A DNA stretch of 64,000 nt from JACKAQ01 sp020634975 [NCBI: Calditrichia bacterium] (lineage in GTDB: Bacteria > Calditrichota > Calditrichia > RBG-13-44-9): assembly GCA_020634975.1 (NCBI GenBank), contig JACKAQ010000001.1, positions 3,162,001 through 3,226,000 on the forward strand. The letters are read 5' to 3'. Under the pieces are notes generated by a model. That model saw only the letters and a program-made list of their open reading frames with translations. It searched no databases and had not been told where the DNA came from. This document shows positions 9,208 through 21,461 of this stretch, one piece after another. The stretch's first letter is position 1; every line of letters begins with the position of its first letter. The position numbers and the translations under genes were made by a program.

Positions 9208-12200
9208 ATGAGCAATACAATCGATCCCATTTATCACGAAACGCACGAAAAAGTGCTGGCGGTAAACCGTAAATTCCGGCTGATCCACGTTGGTGCGGCG
9301 CTGTTGCAATTTGTGTTTCTGGCAATTTGCGTGTTTTTGGGATTCCTGTTTATCGAAGTATTGTTCGATTTGATACCGCCGCTGCGTCTGCTGTTTTGGG
9401 CGCTGTTGGCTGGCGGTCTCGGTTATTTTCTGATCAAAGAAATTGTGCCGAATTTGCGCCGCGCATTTTCGCCGGCAGAGCAGGATCTGTATCAAATTTC
9501 CCGGCTGATCGGCGATGAAACCCCACAAGTGCAGGATGCGCTGGTCAATTTTCTGCAAATTTATCGCGATGAAGGCATTGCCACCCACGCAGCGTTCAAA
9601 AATCTCTCGCTAAAACAACTTTACAACACATTCTGCGATGTCGATTTTGGCAAAATTCTCAACCTGGCCGGCTGGAAACGTCCCGGCATTCGGCTGCTCG
9701 CCGCGATGGGCGGATTTGCGTTTATGTTCCTGCTGTTTCCCGGCGCAACCAACCAGGCTTTTTTGAAAATGTTGCATCCGACCCAATCGTTTGAACCGCC
9801 GTTTCCGGTTACGCTGAAAAGCATTTCCGGCGAACAAGTGGTGCTCAAAAACGATCCGGTGACGCTGGAAGGTGAATTCACCGGCGTAATGCCATCGCGA
9901 TTATGGCTGGTGCTGGAAAATTTCGCCGATGACAGCAAATCGCCGGAACTGGAACGGCTGGAAGTGCCGCTGCGCAGCGGAAATCGTTTCGAATATGAAT
10001 TGAAGCATGTCAAAAATCGATTCAACTATTGGTTTGAAGCGCAGTTGGATATGCGCGGATTTGAAAACCGCCCCGCCAAAAGCGATATGAATGCGGTGCT
10101 GGTGAAGGAACGCCCGTTCATCCGCGAGTTGCAGGCAAAGCTGGCATATCCGGTTTATACGCGATTACCCGAAAAATTTCTGCCGCTCAACGATGGTGAA
10201 GTGACCGCGCTGAAAGGCACGACGGTTGATATTCGCATTGAGGCAAATAAATCGCTCACCGGCAGTTGGTTTCAGTTCGACGACTCTACCCGGATTGAGC
10301 TGCAAACCAACGGAAATCGCGCAACCGGGCAATTTACGGTTCGGGAAGACGGGCAATATCATGTCGGTATTCGCGATGCGGATGGCATTGAAAATTACCA
10401 ACCGGTGCAATACGCCGTTTTTGCGCTGCAGGACGAACTGCCGTTTGTGGAAATCACCCGCCCGGGACAGGATCTGGAATTGGGCGAGGAACTCGATTTG
10501 CCACTGCTGATCAATCTTCGGGATGATTACGGATTTACGAAACTGAGCCTGAAAGGGCGTCACATCAAAGCCGGCTCCACCGGCGATACCAGCGAATTTG
10601 CTATCAATGTGCCGTATCAGCGAATCGAAGCGACGCGGGCACTGGCGGATTATCGCTGGAATTTGCGCAATTTCTATCTCTCGCCGGATGATTTCGTCGA
10701 GTATTTCGCCGAAATTCGCGATAACGATGTTATCACCGGACCCAAAACGGCACGCAGCCAAACGTATGTGCTCCGCTTGCCATCGTTGATGGAAGTGCTG
10801 GCCAAAGCGGATGAAAATTTATCCGAGCAATTGGAAGACACCCGCGAAATTGCCGAAGAAACCAAAGCGCTGAAAGAAAAGCTCGAAGAAATTAATCGCG
10901 AAATGAAGCGGGAAGAGGAACTGACCTGGGAACGCAAGCAGCAAATTCAGGAGCAGGCGCAAAAGCAGCAGGAAAATCTGGATAAAATGCAGGAATTGCG
11001 CGAAGAACTGGAACAGGTGATCAGCGATCTGGAACAGCGCGATGTGCTCAGTCAGGAAACGCTCGAAAAATATATGGAACTCCAGCAAATGATCGAGGAC
11101 CTCGCCTCGCCGGAAATGCTGGAAGCGTTGAAAGAGTTGCAAAAAGCGATGGAAAATGCCAACATGGAAGAGATTAAAGAAGCAATGGAACGCTTCGAAT
11201 TTTCTGTTGAGCAATTTGAAGAACGCATCGAACGGACGTACGAATTGTTCAAACGCGTTCAACTGGAACAGAAAATGGACGAGTTGAACAAAATGGCTCA
11301 GGAAATGCTGGATGCCCAAAAGCAAATCAACGAGCAGCTTCAGCAGGAAAATTTGTCGAAAGATAAGCAGGAACAACTCGCCCAACAGGAAGAAAACCTC
11401 GCCGAAAACAGCGAAGCGATGGAAGATGCGCTGGAAAAAGCAACTTCGGAATTTGAAGAAATGATGCCGGAAATCGCTGAATCGCTCGAAAAAACGCGCG
11501 AATTTATGGACGAGCAGCAAATCAGCGAACAGATGCAGCAGATGCAGCAGCAAATGCAGCAGGGGCAGCAGCAAAACGCCCAAAAAAGCGGCGAAAATGT
11601 CCAAAAACAATTGGAAATGTTGCAAAGCCGGATGCAGCAAAATCGTCAGCAAATGCAGCAGCAACAGCAGCAGGAGTTGATGCAAGCGATGCAAAAAGTG
11701 CAACAGGATTTGCTGCGATCTTCCTTTCAGCAGGAAAAATTGGTTGAGCGCTCCCAAAATTCGGATATGGCATCCAACAGCATCAACCAAACCGCCCGCG
11801 AGCAGGCGCAGTTGCGGGAGAATGCCGGAAATATCGTTCGGCAAATGCTGGAAATTTCCAACAAATCATTTTTTATGCAGCCGGGAATGAGCCAAATTAT
11901 GCAATCGCTGATGGGAAATATGGAAAATGCCCTTCAGGGATTATCGAACCGCAATCCACGCGGCGCGGCGCGATCGCAGCAAAAGGCGTTGGGCAATTAT
12001 AACGAAGCAATTATGTCCATGCAAAGCTCGATGAACAGCATGATGCAATCGCAATCCGGCACCGGATTTGAACAATTTATGCAACAAATGCAGCAAATGG
12101 CCGGACAGCAGGGACAACTGAATCAGGAATCAATGAGCATGTTCCAGCAGGGACAACGTCCCGGCGGACAAGTTCCGGCAGAACAAATGGCGCGAATGGC

Positions 12201-12630
12201 AGCCCAACAGCAAGCGATCCAGAAATCGCTGGAAAAATTGAATGACGAAATGGGCAATCGCAACGATGTGCTCGGCAGATTGGGCGAACTGGGCGAAGAA
12301 ATGGAAAAAGTGGTTGAGGAACTGCAGCGACAGCAACTCAGCCCGAAAGTGATTGAACGCCAGCAACGCATCCTCAGCCGAATGCTCGATGCTCAAAAAT
12401 CGGTTCGCGAAAAGGAACATTCCAAAAAACGGCAGGCAGAACGCGAGCAAGGTGTTGCCGCAAAATCGCCGCCGCAGCTGAAACGGGAAATGCTCGAACG
12501 CGAAAATCAGCTCCGCAAGGAAATGCAGGAAGCGTTGAAAGAAGGTTATTCGTCCGAGTATAAAGAGTATATTAAGTTGTATTACGAAATTCTCTCACGG
12601 CAGGGCGAAACCGCCGGTGAAAAGAAATAA
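9208..12630 (+). CDS. DUF4175-like membrane protein with very long coiled coil and Gln/Met-rich region
   Basis: 1140 residues. Two or three TM helices lie in the first 175 residues (LLQFVFLAICVFLGFLFIEV, LLFWALLAGGLGYFLI, and LLAAMGGFAFMFLLFPGA near 160-177). About 180-520 is beta-rich and probably extracytoplasmic. Residues 530-770 are a near-continuous coiled coil (many E, L, K, Q). Residues 770-960 are extremely rich in Q and M, for example MQQMQQQMQQGQQQ. The overall plan agrees with DUF4175-type proteins that accompany DUF4159, the upstream neighbour. No enzyme motif is visible. A structural or scaffold role in the envelope is inference. The antisense frame across the coiled coil is also open, an effect of composition. 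Confidence 0.72.
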   Translation: MSNTIDPIYHETHEKVLAVNRKFRLIHVGAALLQFVFLAICVFLGFLFIEVLFDLIPPLRLLFWALLAGGLGYFLIKEIVPNLRRAFSPAEQDLYQISRLIGDETPQVQDALVNFLQIYRDEGIATHAAFKNLSLKQLYNTFCDVDFGKILNLAGWKRPGIRLLAAMGGFAFMFLLFPGATNQAFLKMLHPTQSFEPPFPVTLKSISGEQVVLKNDPVTLEGEFTGVMPSRLWLVLENFADDSKSPELERLEVPLRSGNRFEYELKHVKNRFNYWFEAQLDMRGFENRPAKSDMNAVLVKERPFIRELQAKLAYPVYTRLPEKFLPLNDGEVTALKGTTVDIRIEANKSLTGSWFQFDDSTRIELQTNGNRATGQFTVREDGQYHVGIRDADGIENYQPVQYAVFALQDELPFVEITRPGQDLELGEELDLPLLINLRDDYGFTKLSLKGRHIKAGSTGDTSEFAINVPYQRIEATRALADYRWNLRNFYLSPDDFVEYFAEIRDNDVITGPKTARSQTYVLRLPSLMEVLAKADENLSEQLEDTREIAEETKALKEKLEEINREMKREEELTWERKQQIQEQAQKQQENLDKMQELREELEQVISDLEQRDVLSQETLEKYMELQQMIEDLASPEMLEALKELQKAMENANMEEIKEAMERFEFSVEQFEERIERTYELFKRVQLEQKMDELNKMAQEMLDAQKQINEQLQQENLSKDKQEQLAQQEENLAENSEAMEDALEKATSEFEEMMPEIAESLEKTREFMDEQQISEQMQQMQQQMQQGQQQNAQKSGENVQKQLEMLQSRMQQNRQQMQQQQQQELMQAMQKVQQDLLRSSFQQEKLVERSQNSDMASNSINQTAREQAQLRENAGNIVRQMLEISNKSFFMQPGMSQIMQSLMGNMENALQGLSNRNPRGAARSQQKALGNYNEAIMSMQSSMNSMMQSQSGTGFEQFMQQMQQMAGQQGQLNQESMSMFQQGQRPGGQVPAEQMARMAAQQQAIQKSLEKLNDEMGNRNDVLGRLGELGEEMEKVVEELQRQQLSPKVIERQQRILSRMLDAQKSVREKEHSKKRQAEREQGVAAKSPPQLKREMLERENQLRKEMQEALKEGYSSEYKEYIKLYYEILSRQGETAGEKK
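11530..11720 (+). repeat. Low-complexity CAG/ATG-rich tract inside the DUF4175-like gene
   Basis: Dense repetition of CAG, CAA and ATG codons encodes runs of Q and M (up to seven Q in a row). Such tracts can change length by slippage in units of three. Confidence 0.7.
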
Positions 12631-12708
12631 TTGATTGTGAAAAATGGCAACTTCCCCCAGTTGCATGTAATGAAATAGAGCCAATGGTATTCCGGCGGCT
12701 CCGGGAAT

Positions 12709-15516
12709 GTGGATTCTGTGCAGAAAATCAGGGTGCAAATGGTGCGATATCATCGCCCAAATCAGATATTTAGTAACTTTTGTGCAGCTTGCCTGTTAAG
12801 CTGCATTCTTTTTTTCGGTGATTTTGGTGCTGTTTTACAGGCGCAAACACCGGAAAACGATCTGTGGATCCGGTTGGAAAAAGCCGAAAAACAGCCATTT
12901 CCTTTCAAAAATATCGAATATTATCCGTTAAAACACCCCAAAGTTGCGCTGGTACTCAGCGGTGGCGGCGCACGCGGATTGGCGCACATCGGTGTGCTGA
13001 AGGCATTTGAAGAGCACAAAATTCCGGTTGATCTGATTGTCGGAACCAGCATCGGCAGCATCATCGGCGGGTTTTATTCCGCCGGATTCAGTGCGGAGGA
13101 TATTCGCCGCAATATCAAAAGCATCGATTGGAACAGTATTTTCAACGATCAAACCGATCGTCCGCTGATGTTCATTTCCCAAAAAAGTATTCCCCGACGC
13201 CATTTGGTACAGTTCCGGCTGGATGGCGTGATGCCGGTAATACCCACCTCCATTTCTCAGGGACAACGCATTTTTCAAACGCTCTACAACAAATTGCTGA
13301 AAGCGAGCTATCAAACAACTGATTTTGATCAGTTGAAAATCCCGTTCCGGGCAGTGGCGACGGATATCATCAGCGGGCAAAAAGTGGTGTTGGCAGATGG
13401 CGATTTGGCGGAGGCGATCAACGCCAGTATGGCTTTCCCGCTGCTGTTCGCTCCTGTGGAAATTGACGGAATGCGGTTGGCGGATGGTGGCATTACCGAC
13501 AATTTGCCGGTTCAGGTTGCGCAGGATGAACATGCAAACATCGTAATTGCAGTAGATTGCACATCGGAATTGCGGGCACCGGACGACATCAACGCGCCGT
13601 GGGAAGTTGCCGATCAGGTGACATCCATCATGATGAAAAAGCCAACGGAGGAAAGCCGGCAGTTAGCGGATGTGCTTATCATGCCGGAACTCGGCGATTT
13701 CAAAGGTGGCAGCTTCGAATTTTCGGATAGTTTGGTTGAATTGGGCTATCAGGCCGCGCTGACACATATTTCAGAAATTGAACGGAAAATTGTCGAATCC
13801 GACTCCCAGCGCATCAATGAAAATCGGTCAATTGGCGAAATCAGCGAAATCCGGTATGAGGGGCTATCGAAGGAAACATTTCAACTGCTTCGCTCGCTGC
13901 TGCTTTTCCATTCCACCGGTGAGATACCGTTGGCGACAAACGATAATCAACTACCGATTACCACCACATTTATGCCTCAATCAATGAGTGACATTCCGGT
14001 CAGTTACCGCGATGTGCTGGACAATATGCGAGTCATTTATCAAAGTGGATATGTTCAGGATATTCAGGCGCATGTTTCAATGAAAGAAAACCGGCGAATT
14101 CTGACGTTTTTGGTTCGGGAGCAGCCGGAAATTGAATCTGTTGTCATCGATGCTCACCCGGCTTTGCCGGATAGTGTTGTATCCAAAATTCAAAATGAAC
14201 ACGCCGGTAAGCGACTGAATATATTGAGTTTAGTAAAAAATCTTGAACGATTGCAGAATGCAATTTTTAAAGAGGGCTATTCGCTAACCCATGTTTCAGC
14301 TATCCGTTTTCTTCCGGAATCGAACGTGTTGCACATTTCGCTGAACAATGGACGGGTTGACGATATCCGGATTCATGGAAATGATATCACCCGTAATTTT
14401 GTGATTTTGCGGGAAATGCCCCTTAAAATAGGCGATTTATTTGAAAACGCAAAAGCTTCACGCGGCATCGAAAATATTTACGGCACAGGCTTGTTTGACA
14501 GGGTGCTGATCAATCTTCAAAAAGAAGATTCGCTGAATATTATGGTTATCAAAGTGAAGGAAAAGCGCTATCAGGTTGCCCGGCTTGGTGCGCATTACTC
14601 GACAGAGCGATTGACCGAAGGCTTTGCAGAACTGCTGGCGGATAACTTTTTGGGAACTCAAACCAAAATGAGCCTTTTTGGCGCTGTGGGTGAGTTTTCA
14701 CGAAATATGGAACTGCGATTTTACACGGTTCGGCTGTTCAGAAGCTATCTGACTGCCAGTGCCTCAACATATTACTCCGAACGACAGGATCGTTTTTATC
14801 GCAATTTCAACCGATTTCCGGATTATGAAATTATCCGGCGAGGATTCCGGTTCTCTGTGGGGCAGCAAATTCAACGTCTCGGTATCATTTCTGTTGAGCT
14901 CCGGGCAGAAGAAATTGACCTCGGCGCACCGGAAGACGACTTTTCTAAAAATAATTTTCGCTTACGTTCGATTTCCGTCAATTCTGTAGTGGATAAACGC
15001 GATAAATTGCCATTCCCGGAAAGCGGAATTTACAACCGTTGGTCCTGGGAAGCCGGCAGCCAGCGGCTATTGGGTGGCAGCGAACCTTTTACGCGGGTAT
15101 TTTTGGGATTGGAAGGTTATTACAATCTCCAAAAACAATTAAATTACCATCCGTATGTTTATGCCGGCAGCGCAGATTTAACATTACCGTTTACCGAATA
15201 TTTTTTCTTTGGTGGTCAAAACAGTTTCCCCGGATTGCATGAACGCGAGATCTTTGGCAGGCAATTTATCCAGGCCGGGCTGGATATGCGGTATAAGCTG
15301 GAATGGAACCTACCGGTTGAAGCCTTTTTAATCAGCAATTATTCAGTTGGTGCAGCCTGGGAAGAGCCGGATGAAGACATCTCAACAAATGATTTTGTCC
15401 AATCGGTTTCTGCATCTGTTGCAATAAATTCCTTGCTTGGGCCAATTCAATTAACGTATGCATATGTGTTCAAGCGTGACGGAAAGTTGCAGTTCTCTAT
15501 GGGTTTTGATTTTTGA
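12709..15516 (+). CDS. Patatin-like phospholipase fused to POTRA and Omp85 barrel (PlpD type)
   Basis: 935 residues from a GTG; an ATG at 12739 (residue 11) is an alternative start that leaves a shorter, more normal signal peptide ending near VLQAQ. Residues 79-270 are a patatin domain: oxyanion loop SGGGARGLAH (84-93), nucleophile motif GTSIG (S114) and catalytic DGG (D259). About 465-640 carry POTRA-like modules (DDIRIHGNDITRNFVILREM), and about 650-935 form an Omp85/bacterial-surface-antigen barrel ending in F at the C-terminus (LQFSMGFDF). Type Vd autotransporters such as PlpD export a patatin lipase through their own barrel. Predicted activity is phospholipase or acyl hydrolase at the cell surface. 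All catalytic residues are present. Not obviously co-transcribed with the M23 gene downstream. Confidence 0.87.
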   Translation: MDSVQKIRVQMVRYHRPNQIFSNFCAACLLSCILFFGDFGAVLQAQTPENDLWIRLEKAEKQPFPFKNIEYYPLKHPKVALVLSGGGARGLAHIGVLKAFEEHKIPVDLIVGTSIGSIIGGFYSAGFSAEDIRRNIKSIDWNSIFNDQTDRPLMFISQKSIPRRHLVQFRLDGVMPVIPTSISQGQRIFQTLYNKLLKASYQTTDFDQLKIPFRAVATDIISGQKVVLADGDLAEAINASMAFPLLFAPVEIDGMRLADGGITDNLPVQVAQDEHANIVIAVDCTSELRAPDDINAPWEVADQVTSIMMKKPTEESRQLADVLIMPELGDFKGGSFEFSDSLVELGYQAALTHISEIERKIVESDSQRINENRSIGEISEIRYEGLSKETFQLLRSLLLFHSTGEIPLATNDNQLPITTTFMPQSMSDIPVSYRDVLDNMRVIYQSGYVQDIQAHVSMKENRRILTFLVREQPEIESVVIDAHPALPDSVVSKIQNEHAGKRLNILSLVKNLERLQNAIFKEGYSLTHVSAIRFLPESNVLHISLNNGRVDDIRIHGNDITRNFVILREMPLKIGDLFENAKASRGIENIYGTGLFDRVLINLQKEDSLNIMVIKVKEKRYQVARLGAHYSTERLTEGFAELLADNFLGTQTKMSLFGAVGEFSRNMELRFYTVRLFRSYLTASASTYYSERQDRFYRNFNRFPDYEIIRRGFRFSVGQQIQRLGIISVELRAEEIDLGAPEDDFSKNNFRLRSISVNSVVDKRDKLPFPESGIYNRWSWEAGSQRLLGGSEPFTRVFLGLEGYYNLQKQLNYHPYVYAGSADLTLPFTEYFFFGGQNSFPGLHEREIFGRQFIQAGLDMRYKLEWNLPVEAFLISNYSVGAAWEEPDEDISTNDFVQSVSASVAINSLLGPIQLTYAYVFKRDGKLQFSMGFDF

Positions 15517-15655
15517 ACAAATAGTGTATAGTCATGAAATATTACACTATTGTTGCGACAACAAAAATATCAAAAAACAGCGGATTTTAAACTCGGTGCT
15601 TGCTTTTTTGAATCGTTGCGTGTAATTTTCTCAGGTTATATTTGAAATTAAAACT

Positions 15656-16051
15656 ATGAAAAAAGCACTTTTTACGATCACATTTCTTCTGGGTTTTTGC
15701 ATGTCGCTATTTGCGGATGCAATTATTGTCGAGTTTGTTGGTGCTCCGGCACGCGATAAAATTGTATTGAACTGGCGAACCGGGGATGAAGATGCAGTTA
15801 GTCTGTTTATTATCGAACGGAGCAGTGATAAAAAAGTGTTTACCAAAGCTGGTGAGGTTCCTGCTAAAGGAAGCAATAGTGAGTATGAATATGTCGATTC
15901 AAACCTGACCAGCGTCAACAATGTCTATTATTACCGTCTTCGTATCCGTCGAACCGACGGAACCTTCCAATCCAGCGAAATTATCTCCGTTATCCCCAAA
16001 CTTAGCAGTTTTGCAAAAACTTGGGGGAGTATAAAAGCCTTATTTCAATAA
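15656..16051 (+). CDS. Small secreted fibronectin-III-like domain protein
   Basis: 131 residues: signal peptide (MKKALFTITFLLGFCMSLFA) and one beta-sandwich-like domain. DKIVLNWRTGDEDAVSLFII, the YVDSNLTS segment and YYYRLRIRRTDGTFQSSEII have the strand pattern of a fibronectin type III fold, as seen fused next to type IX sorting tails in other proteins, but here there is no tail and no partner domain. No catalytic motif. The gene stands alone between the patatin gene and the M23 promoter. Function unknown; a single stand-alone FN3 unit could be an adaptor or the remnant of a larger gene. Confidence 0.65.
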   Translation: MKKALFTITFLLGFCMSLFADAIIVEFVGAPARDKIVLNWRTGDEDAVSLFIIERSSDKKVFTKAGEVPAKGSNSEYEYVDSNLTSVNNVYYYRLRIRRTDGTFQSSEIISVIPKLSSFAKTWGSIKALFQ

Positions 16052-16240
16052 CCGCACAAGATTAAATCACCCCCATACTTAAATTATCAACCCCAAACAT
16101 TTGGTGGGTGGAGATCTGTTTGTTGTTATATCTTGGCTTATACGGAGATTTGTGGAAAATGACTTAGTTGACAGCAATTTTTTTAATAGAATTGAATGCT
16201 TTGTTCGATAATCAATTCTAGAGTGTTTTAAAAACTGGGG

Positions 16241-16269
16241 TTGACAAAATTAGGTAATTTCATTATCTT
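16241..16269 (+). promoter_or_regulatory. Sigma-70 type promoter of the M23 peptidase gene
   Basis: TTGACA at 16241-16246, exactly 17 bases, then TATCTT at 16264-16269. The ATG of the peptidase gene is about 55 bases beyond the predicted start of transcription. The rest of the 279-base gap after the FN3-like gene shows no gene. Confidence 0.7.
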
Positions 16270-16330
16270 CATCGTGCGCCACTTGTGACAGGCGTTACAA
16301 AGAGAGATAAAGCGTAAGCAGGGGATAGTA

Positions 16331-17242
16331 ATGAGGAAGAAGCCGTTATTAATCTATGTTAATCCGGAATCCTCGGGTGTTAAAGAATTTAAATTGTCGT
16401 TCAAAAAAATAGCACTTGCGACCATTGCAATTGTTGTTGGCGTAGGGATGATTTTAAAGTTTTCGATTGATCATTTTATTGATTACAGCGAAAATTCTAA
16501 AATTTCCCAGCTAAAAATTCAGAATGAAACGCTTCACGAAGAAATTGAAAAAATCGGTCAAAAGTTATTAAGCCTCAACAGTAGTCTCGATTTTTTAGAG
16601 GAACGTGACGACCAGTTGCGCACTCTGCTGGATCTCCCGCCAATTGATTCTGACGTTCGTAAAGTGGGTGTTGGTGGTACCGACCCGAATATTACGACGG
16701 CAGCAATGGCAGAAGCTTTTTCATTTAGCACTCGTTTAGCTGAAAATTTGAAATTGCTCGACAAACTGGATCGTGAAGTCCGGTTAGAAAAAGAAAGCTA
16801 TGAAAAGCTGATTGCAACTGTGGAACGTCAGCAGGACTCATTGCGTTACTTGCCGGTGTTAAAGCCTGTGCCAAATGCCTACATTTCCAGCAGCTTTGGC
16901 AACCGTCGCCACCCAATCAAAAAATACATGCATTTCCATAAAGGTGTTGATATGGCTGCCCCGGGCGGTACGCCGATTATTGCTCCGGCTGATGGCGTTG
17001 TATCATCCTCCGGGCGAAATGGTGGTTATGGCTTGGAAGTGATGATTGATCACAAATACGGATTTAAAACACGTTTTGGTCACATGCAAAAAATTTATGT
17101 CCGAAAAGGACAGCATATCAAACGTGGCGATAAAATTGGTGAAGTTGGCAAAACCGGTTTAACCACTAGCTATCACCTCCATTACGAAGTTTATTTTAAA
17201 GGTAAGCCGCTAAATCCGGAAAACTTCTACTTTGATGAATAA
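16331..17242 (+). CDS. M23-family (LytM-type) zinc metallopeptidase, membrane anchored
   Basis: 303 residues. A short cytoplasmic start, one TM helix (IALATIAIVVGVGMILKFSI, about 27-46), a coiled coil (55-100, 140-170) and a C-terminal M23 domain (183-303). Zinc ligands and active site are intact: H203 and D207 in HFHKGVD, and H282/H284 in YHLHYEV. This is the plan of cell-wall endopeptidases or EnvC/bactofilin-associated M23 proteins that cut peptidoglycan cross-links or activate amidases. All metal ligands are present, so a catalytic role is likely. Transcribed from its own promoter and closed by a strong terminator. Confidence 0.9.
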   Translation: MRKKPLLIYVNPESSGVKEFKLSFKKIALATIAIVVGVGMILKFSIDHFIDYSENSKISQLKIQNETLHEEIEKIGQKLLSLNSSLDFLEERDDQLRTLLDLPPIDSDVRKVGVGGTDPNITTAAMAEAFSFSTRLAENLKLLDKLDREVRLEKESYEKLIATVERQQDSLRYLPVLKPVPNAYISSSFGNRRHPIKKYMHFHKGVDMAAPGGTPIIAPADGVVSSSGRNGGYGLEVMIDHKYGFKTRFGHMQKIYVRKGQHIKRGDKIGEVGKTGLTTSYHLHYEVYFKGKPLNPENFYFDE

Positions 17243-17270
17243 ACAGATATCACAATTTTGACAATTTTAT

Positions 17271-17303
17271 AAAGCCGAAGGGTATGTTGCCTTCGGCTTT
17301 TTT
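17271..17303 (+). terminator. Rho-independent terminator after the M23 gene
   Basis: Ten-base perfect stem AAGCCGAAGG/CCTTCGGCTT (17272-17281 with 17290-17299), 8-base loop, T-run from 17298. It isolates the M23 gene from the gatC-kds-lpt operon. Confidence 0.92.
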
Positions 17304-17387
17304 CATGCCCGGCTATCGTGAATATCGGTTGTTTTTGGATAGGTGAATGTTTATTTTGACAGGCTGAAAAAGGAAGAGAAAGTGCTT

Positions 17388-17671
17388 ATGAAAGTTACCG
17401 TAGAAACCGTTGAGCATATCGCAAAACTGGCTAAATTGACATTTAGTGATACCGATAAAACCCAAATGGCGCATGAGCTTGGTGATATTCTGGGTTACAT
17501 CGAAAAACTGAACGAGCTGAACACTGATGGCGTTGAACCGCTAAGCCACCCGATTGATATCGTTAATGTGATGCGCGAGGATAAATCCGGTGAGTCTTTC
17601 CCGCCGGAAGTTGCCGTCCGTAACGCGCCGTCGCCGCAGGATACATTTTTCAAAGTGCCTAAGGTGATCAA

Positions 17672-17675
<4 letters not shown>
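17388..17675 (+). CDS. gatC: Aspartyl/glutamyl-tRNA amidotransferase subunit C
   Basis: 95 residues from ATG 17388, the normal GatC length; the frame extends upstream to an ATG at 17343, but those 15 residues are not GatC-like and AGGAAGAG precedes 17388. Recognisable segments are VEHIAKLAKLTFSD, LGDILGYIEKLNEL and GVEPLSHPIDIVNVMREDK. GatC stabilises GatA in the GatCAB complex, which converts Glu-tRNA(Gln) or Asp-tRNA(Asn). gatA and gatB are not in the window. The stop overlaps the kdsB start (ATGA), so it is translationally coupled to KDO synthesis, an odd partner for a translation gene. Confidence 0.9.
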
Positions 17676-20879
<3,204 letters not shown>

Positions 20880-20900
20880 AATTATATAAAACAACTGCTT

Positions 20901-21458
20901 ATGATTTGTGCATCTGAACAATCTGCTGAACTGTTTCGCCGGGCAGCCAAAGTCCGGGCGATTTTGGTTGATGTGGATGGTGTGCTCACCAAAGGGCAAA
21001 TTATCCGAACGGATGCCGGTGAGCAGGTAAAAGTGTTCAATTCGCTGGATGGATTCGGGCTGCGATTGGCAAAATTTTCCGGATATGTCATCGCAATTAT
21101 TTCCGCAAGCGGCAGCGAAGCAATTCGGTTTCGGGCGGAGGAAATCGGTTTCGATGCGATTTATCTCGGCAGTTACAGCAAAATCGAAGCCTATCGGGAT
21201 CTCAAAACAAAATTCAATCTGGATGACTCACAAATTTGTTATGTCGGTGACGACCTCCCCGATATACCACTGTTGGAGCTGGTAGGATTGCCCGTTGCCG
21301 TTCACAATTCGGCGGCAGATTTAAGTGCAATTACACCGTTTCAAACACGTCGCCGGGGTGGGGAAGGCGCGGTTCGCGAAGTGATTGATTTTATTATGTT
21401 TGCGCAAGGCAAACGCGATGAAAAAGTCGAAACGATACTGAAATCGTTTGGCAGGTAA
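20901..21458 (+). CDS. kdsC: KDO-8-phosphate phosphatase (HAD family)
   Basis: 185 residues, typical of the small C0-type HAD phosphatases that work as tetramers. Motif I is LVDVDGVLTKG (nucleophile and acid/base Asp pair), motif II is IISASGS, motif III/IV is YVGDDLPDIPLLELVG. It removes phosphate from KDO-8-phosphate made by KdsA. It sits 21 bases after kdsA and 3 bases before kdsD, so the four KDO enzymes are contiguous apart from pyrG. Confidence 0.93.
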   Translation: MICASEQSAELFRRAAKVRAILVDVDGVLTKGQIIRTDAGEQVKVFNSLDGFGLRLAKFSGYVIAIISASGSEAIRFRAEEIGFDAIYLGSYSKIEAYRDLKTKFNLDDSQICYVGDDLPDIPLLELVGLPVAVHNSAADLSAITPFQTRRRGGEGAVREVIDFIMFAQGKRDEKVETILKSFGR

Positions 21459-21461
21459 ATT

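Noticed and set aside
11530-11720. CRISPR or tandem array
   Set aside because: The repeats are in-frame CAG/CAA/ATG codons for Gln and Met inside a gene, with no spacers of constant size. No CRISPR array was seen anywhere in the window.
10819-11844. 341-codon minus-strand open frame rich in Leu and Phe
   Set aside because: It mirrors the Glu/Gln/Lys-rich coiled coil of the DUF4175-like gene; antisense of those codons gives Leu/Phe. It has no start signal or family.
15520-15551. Terminator after the patatin gene
   Set aside because: AATAGTGTA/TACACTATT pairs over nine bases, but the stem is AT-rich and no T-run follows, so it is too weak to list as a terminator.
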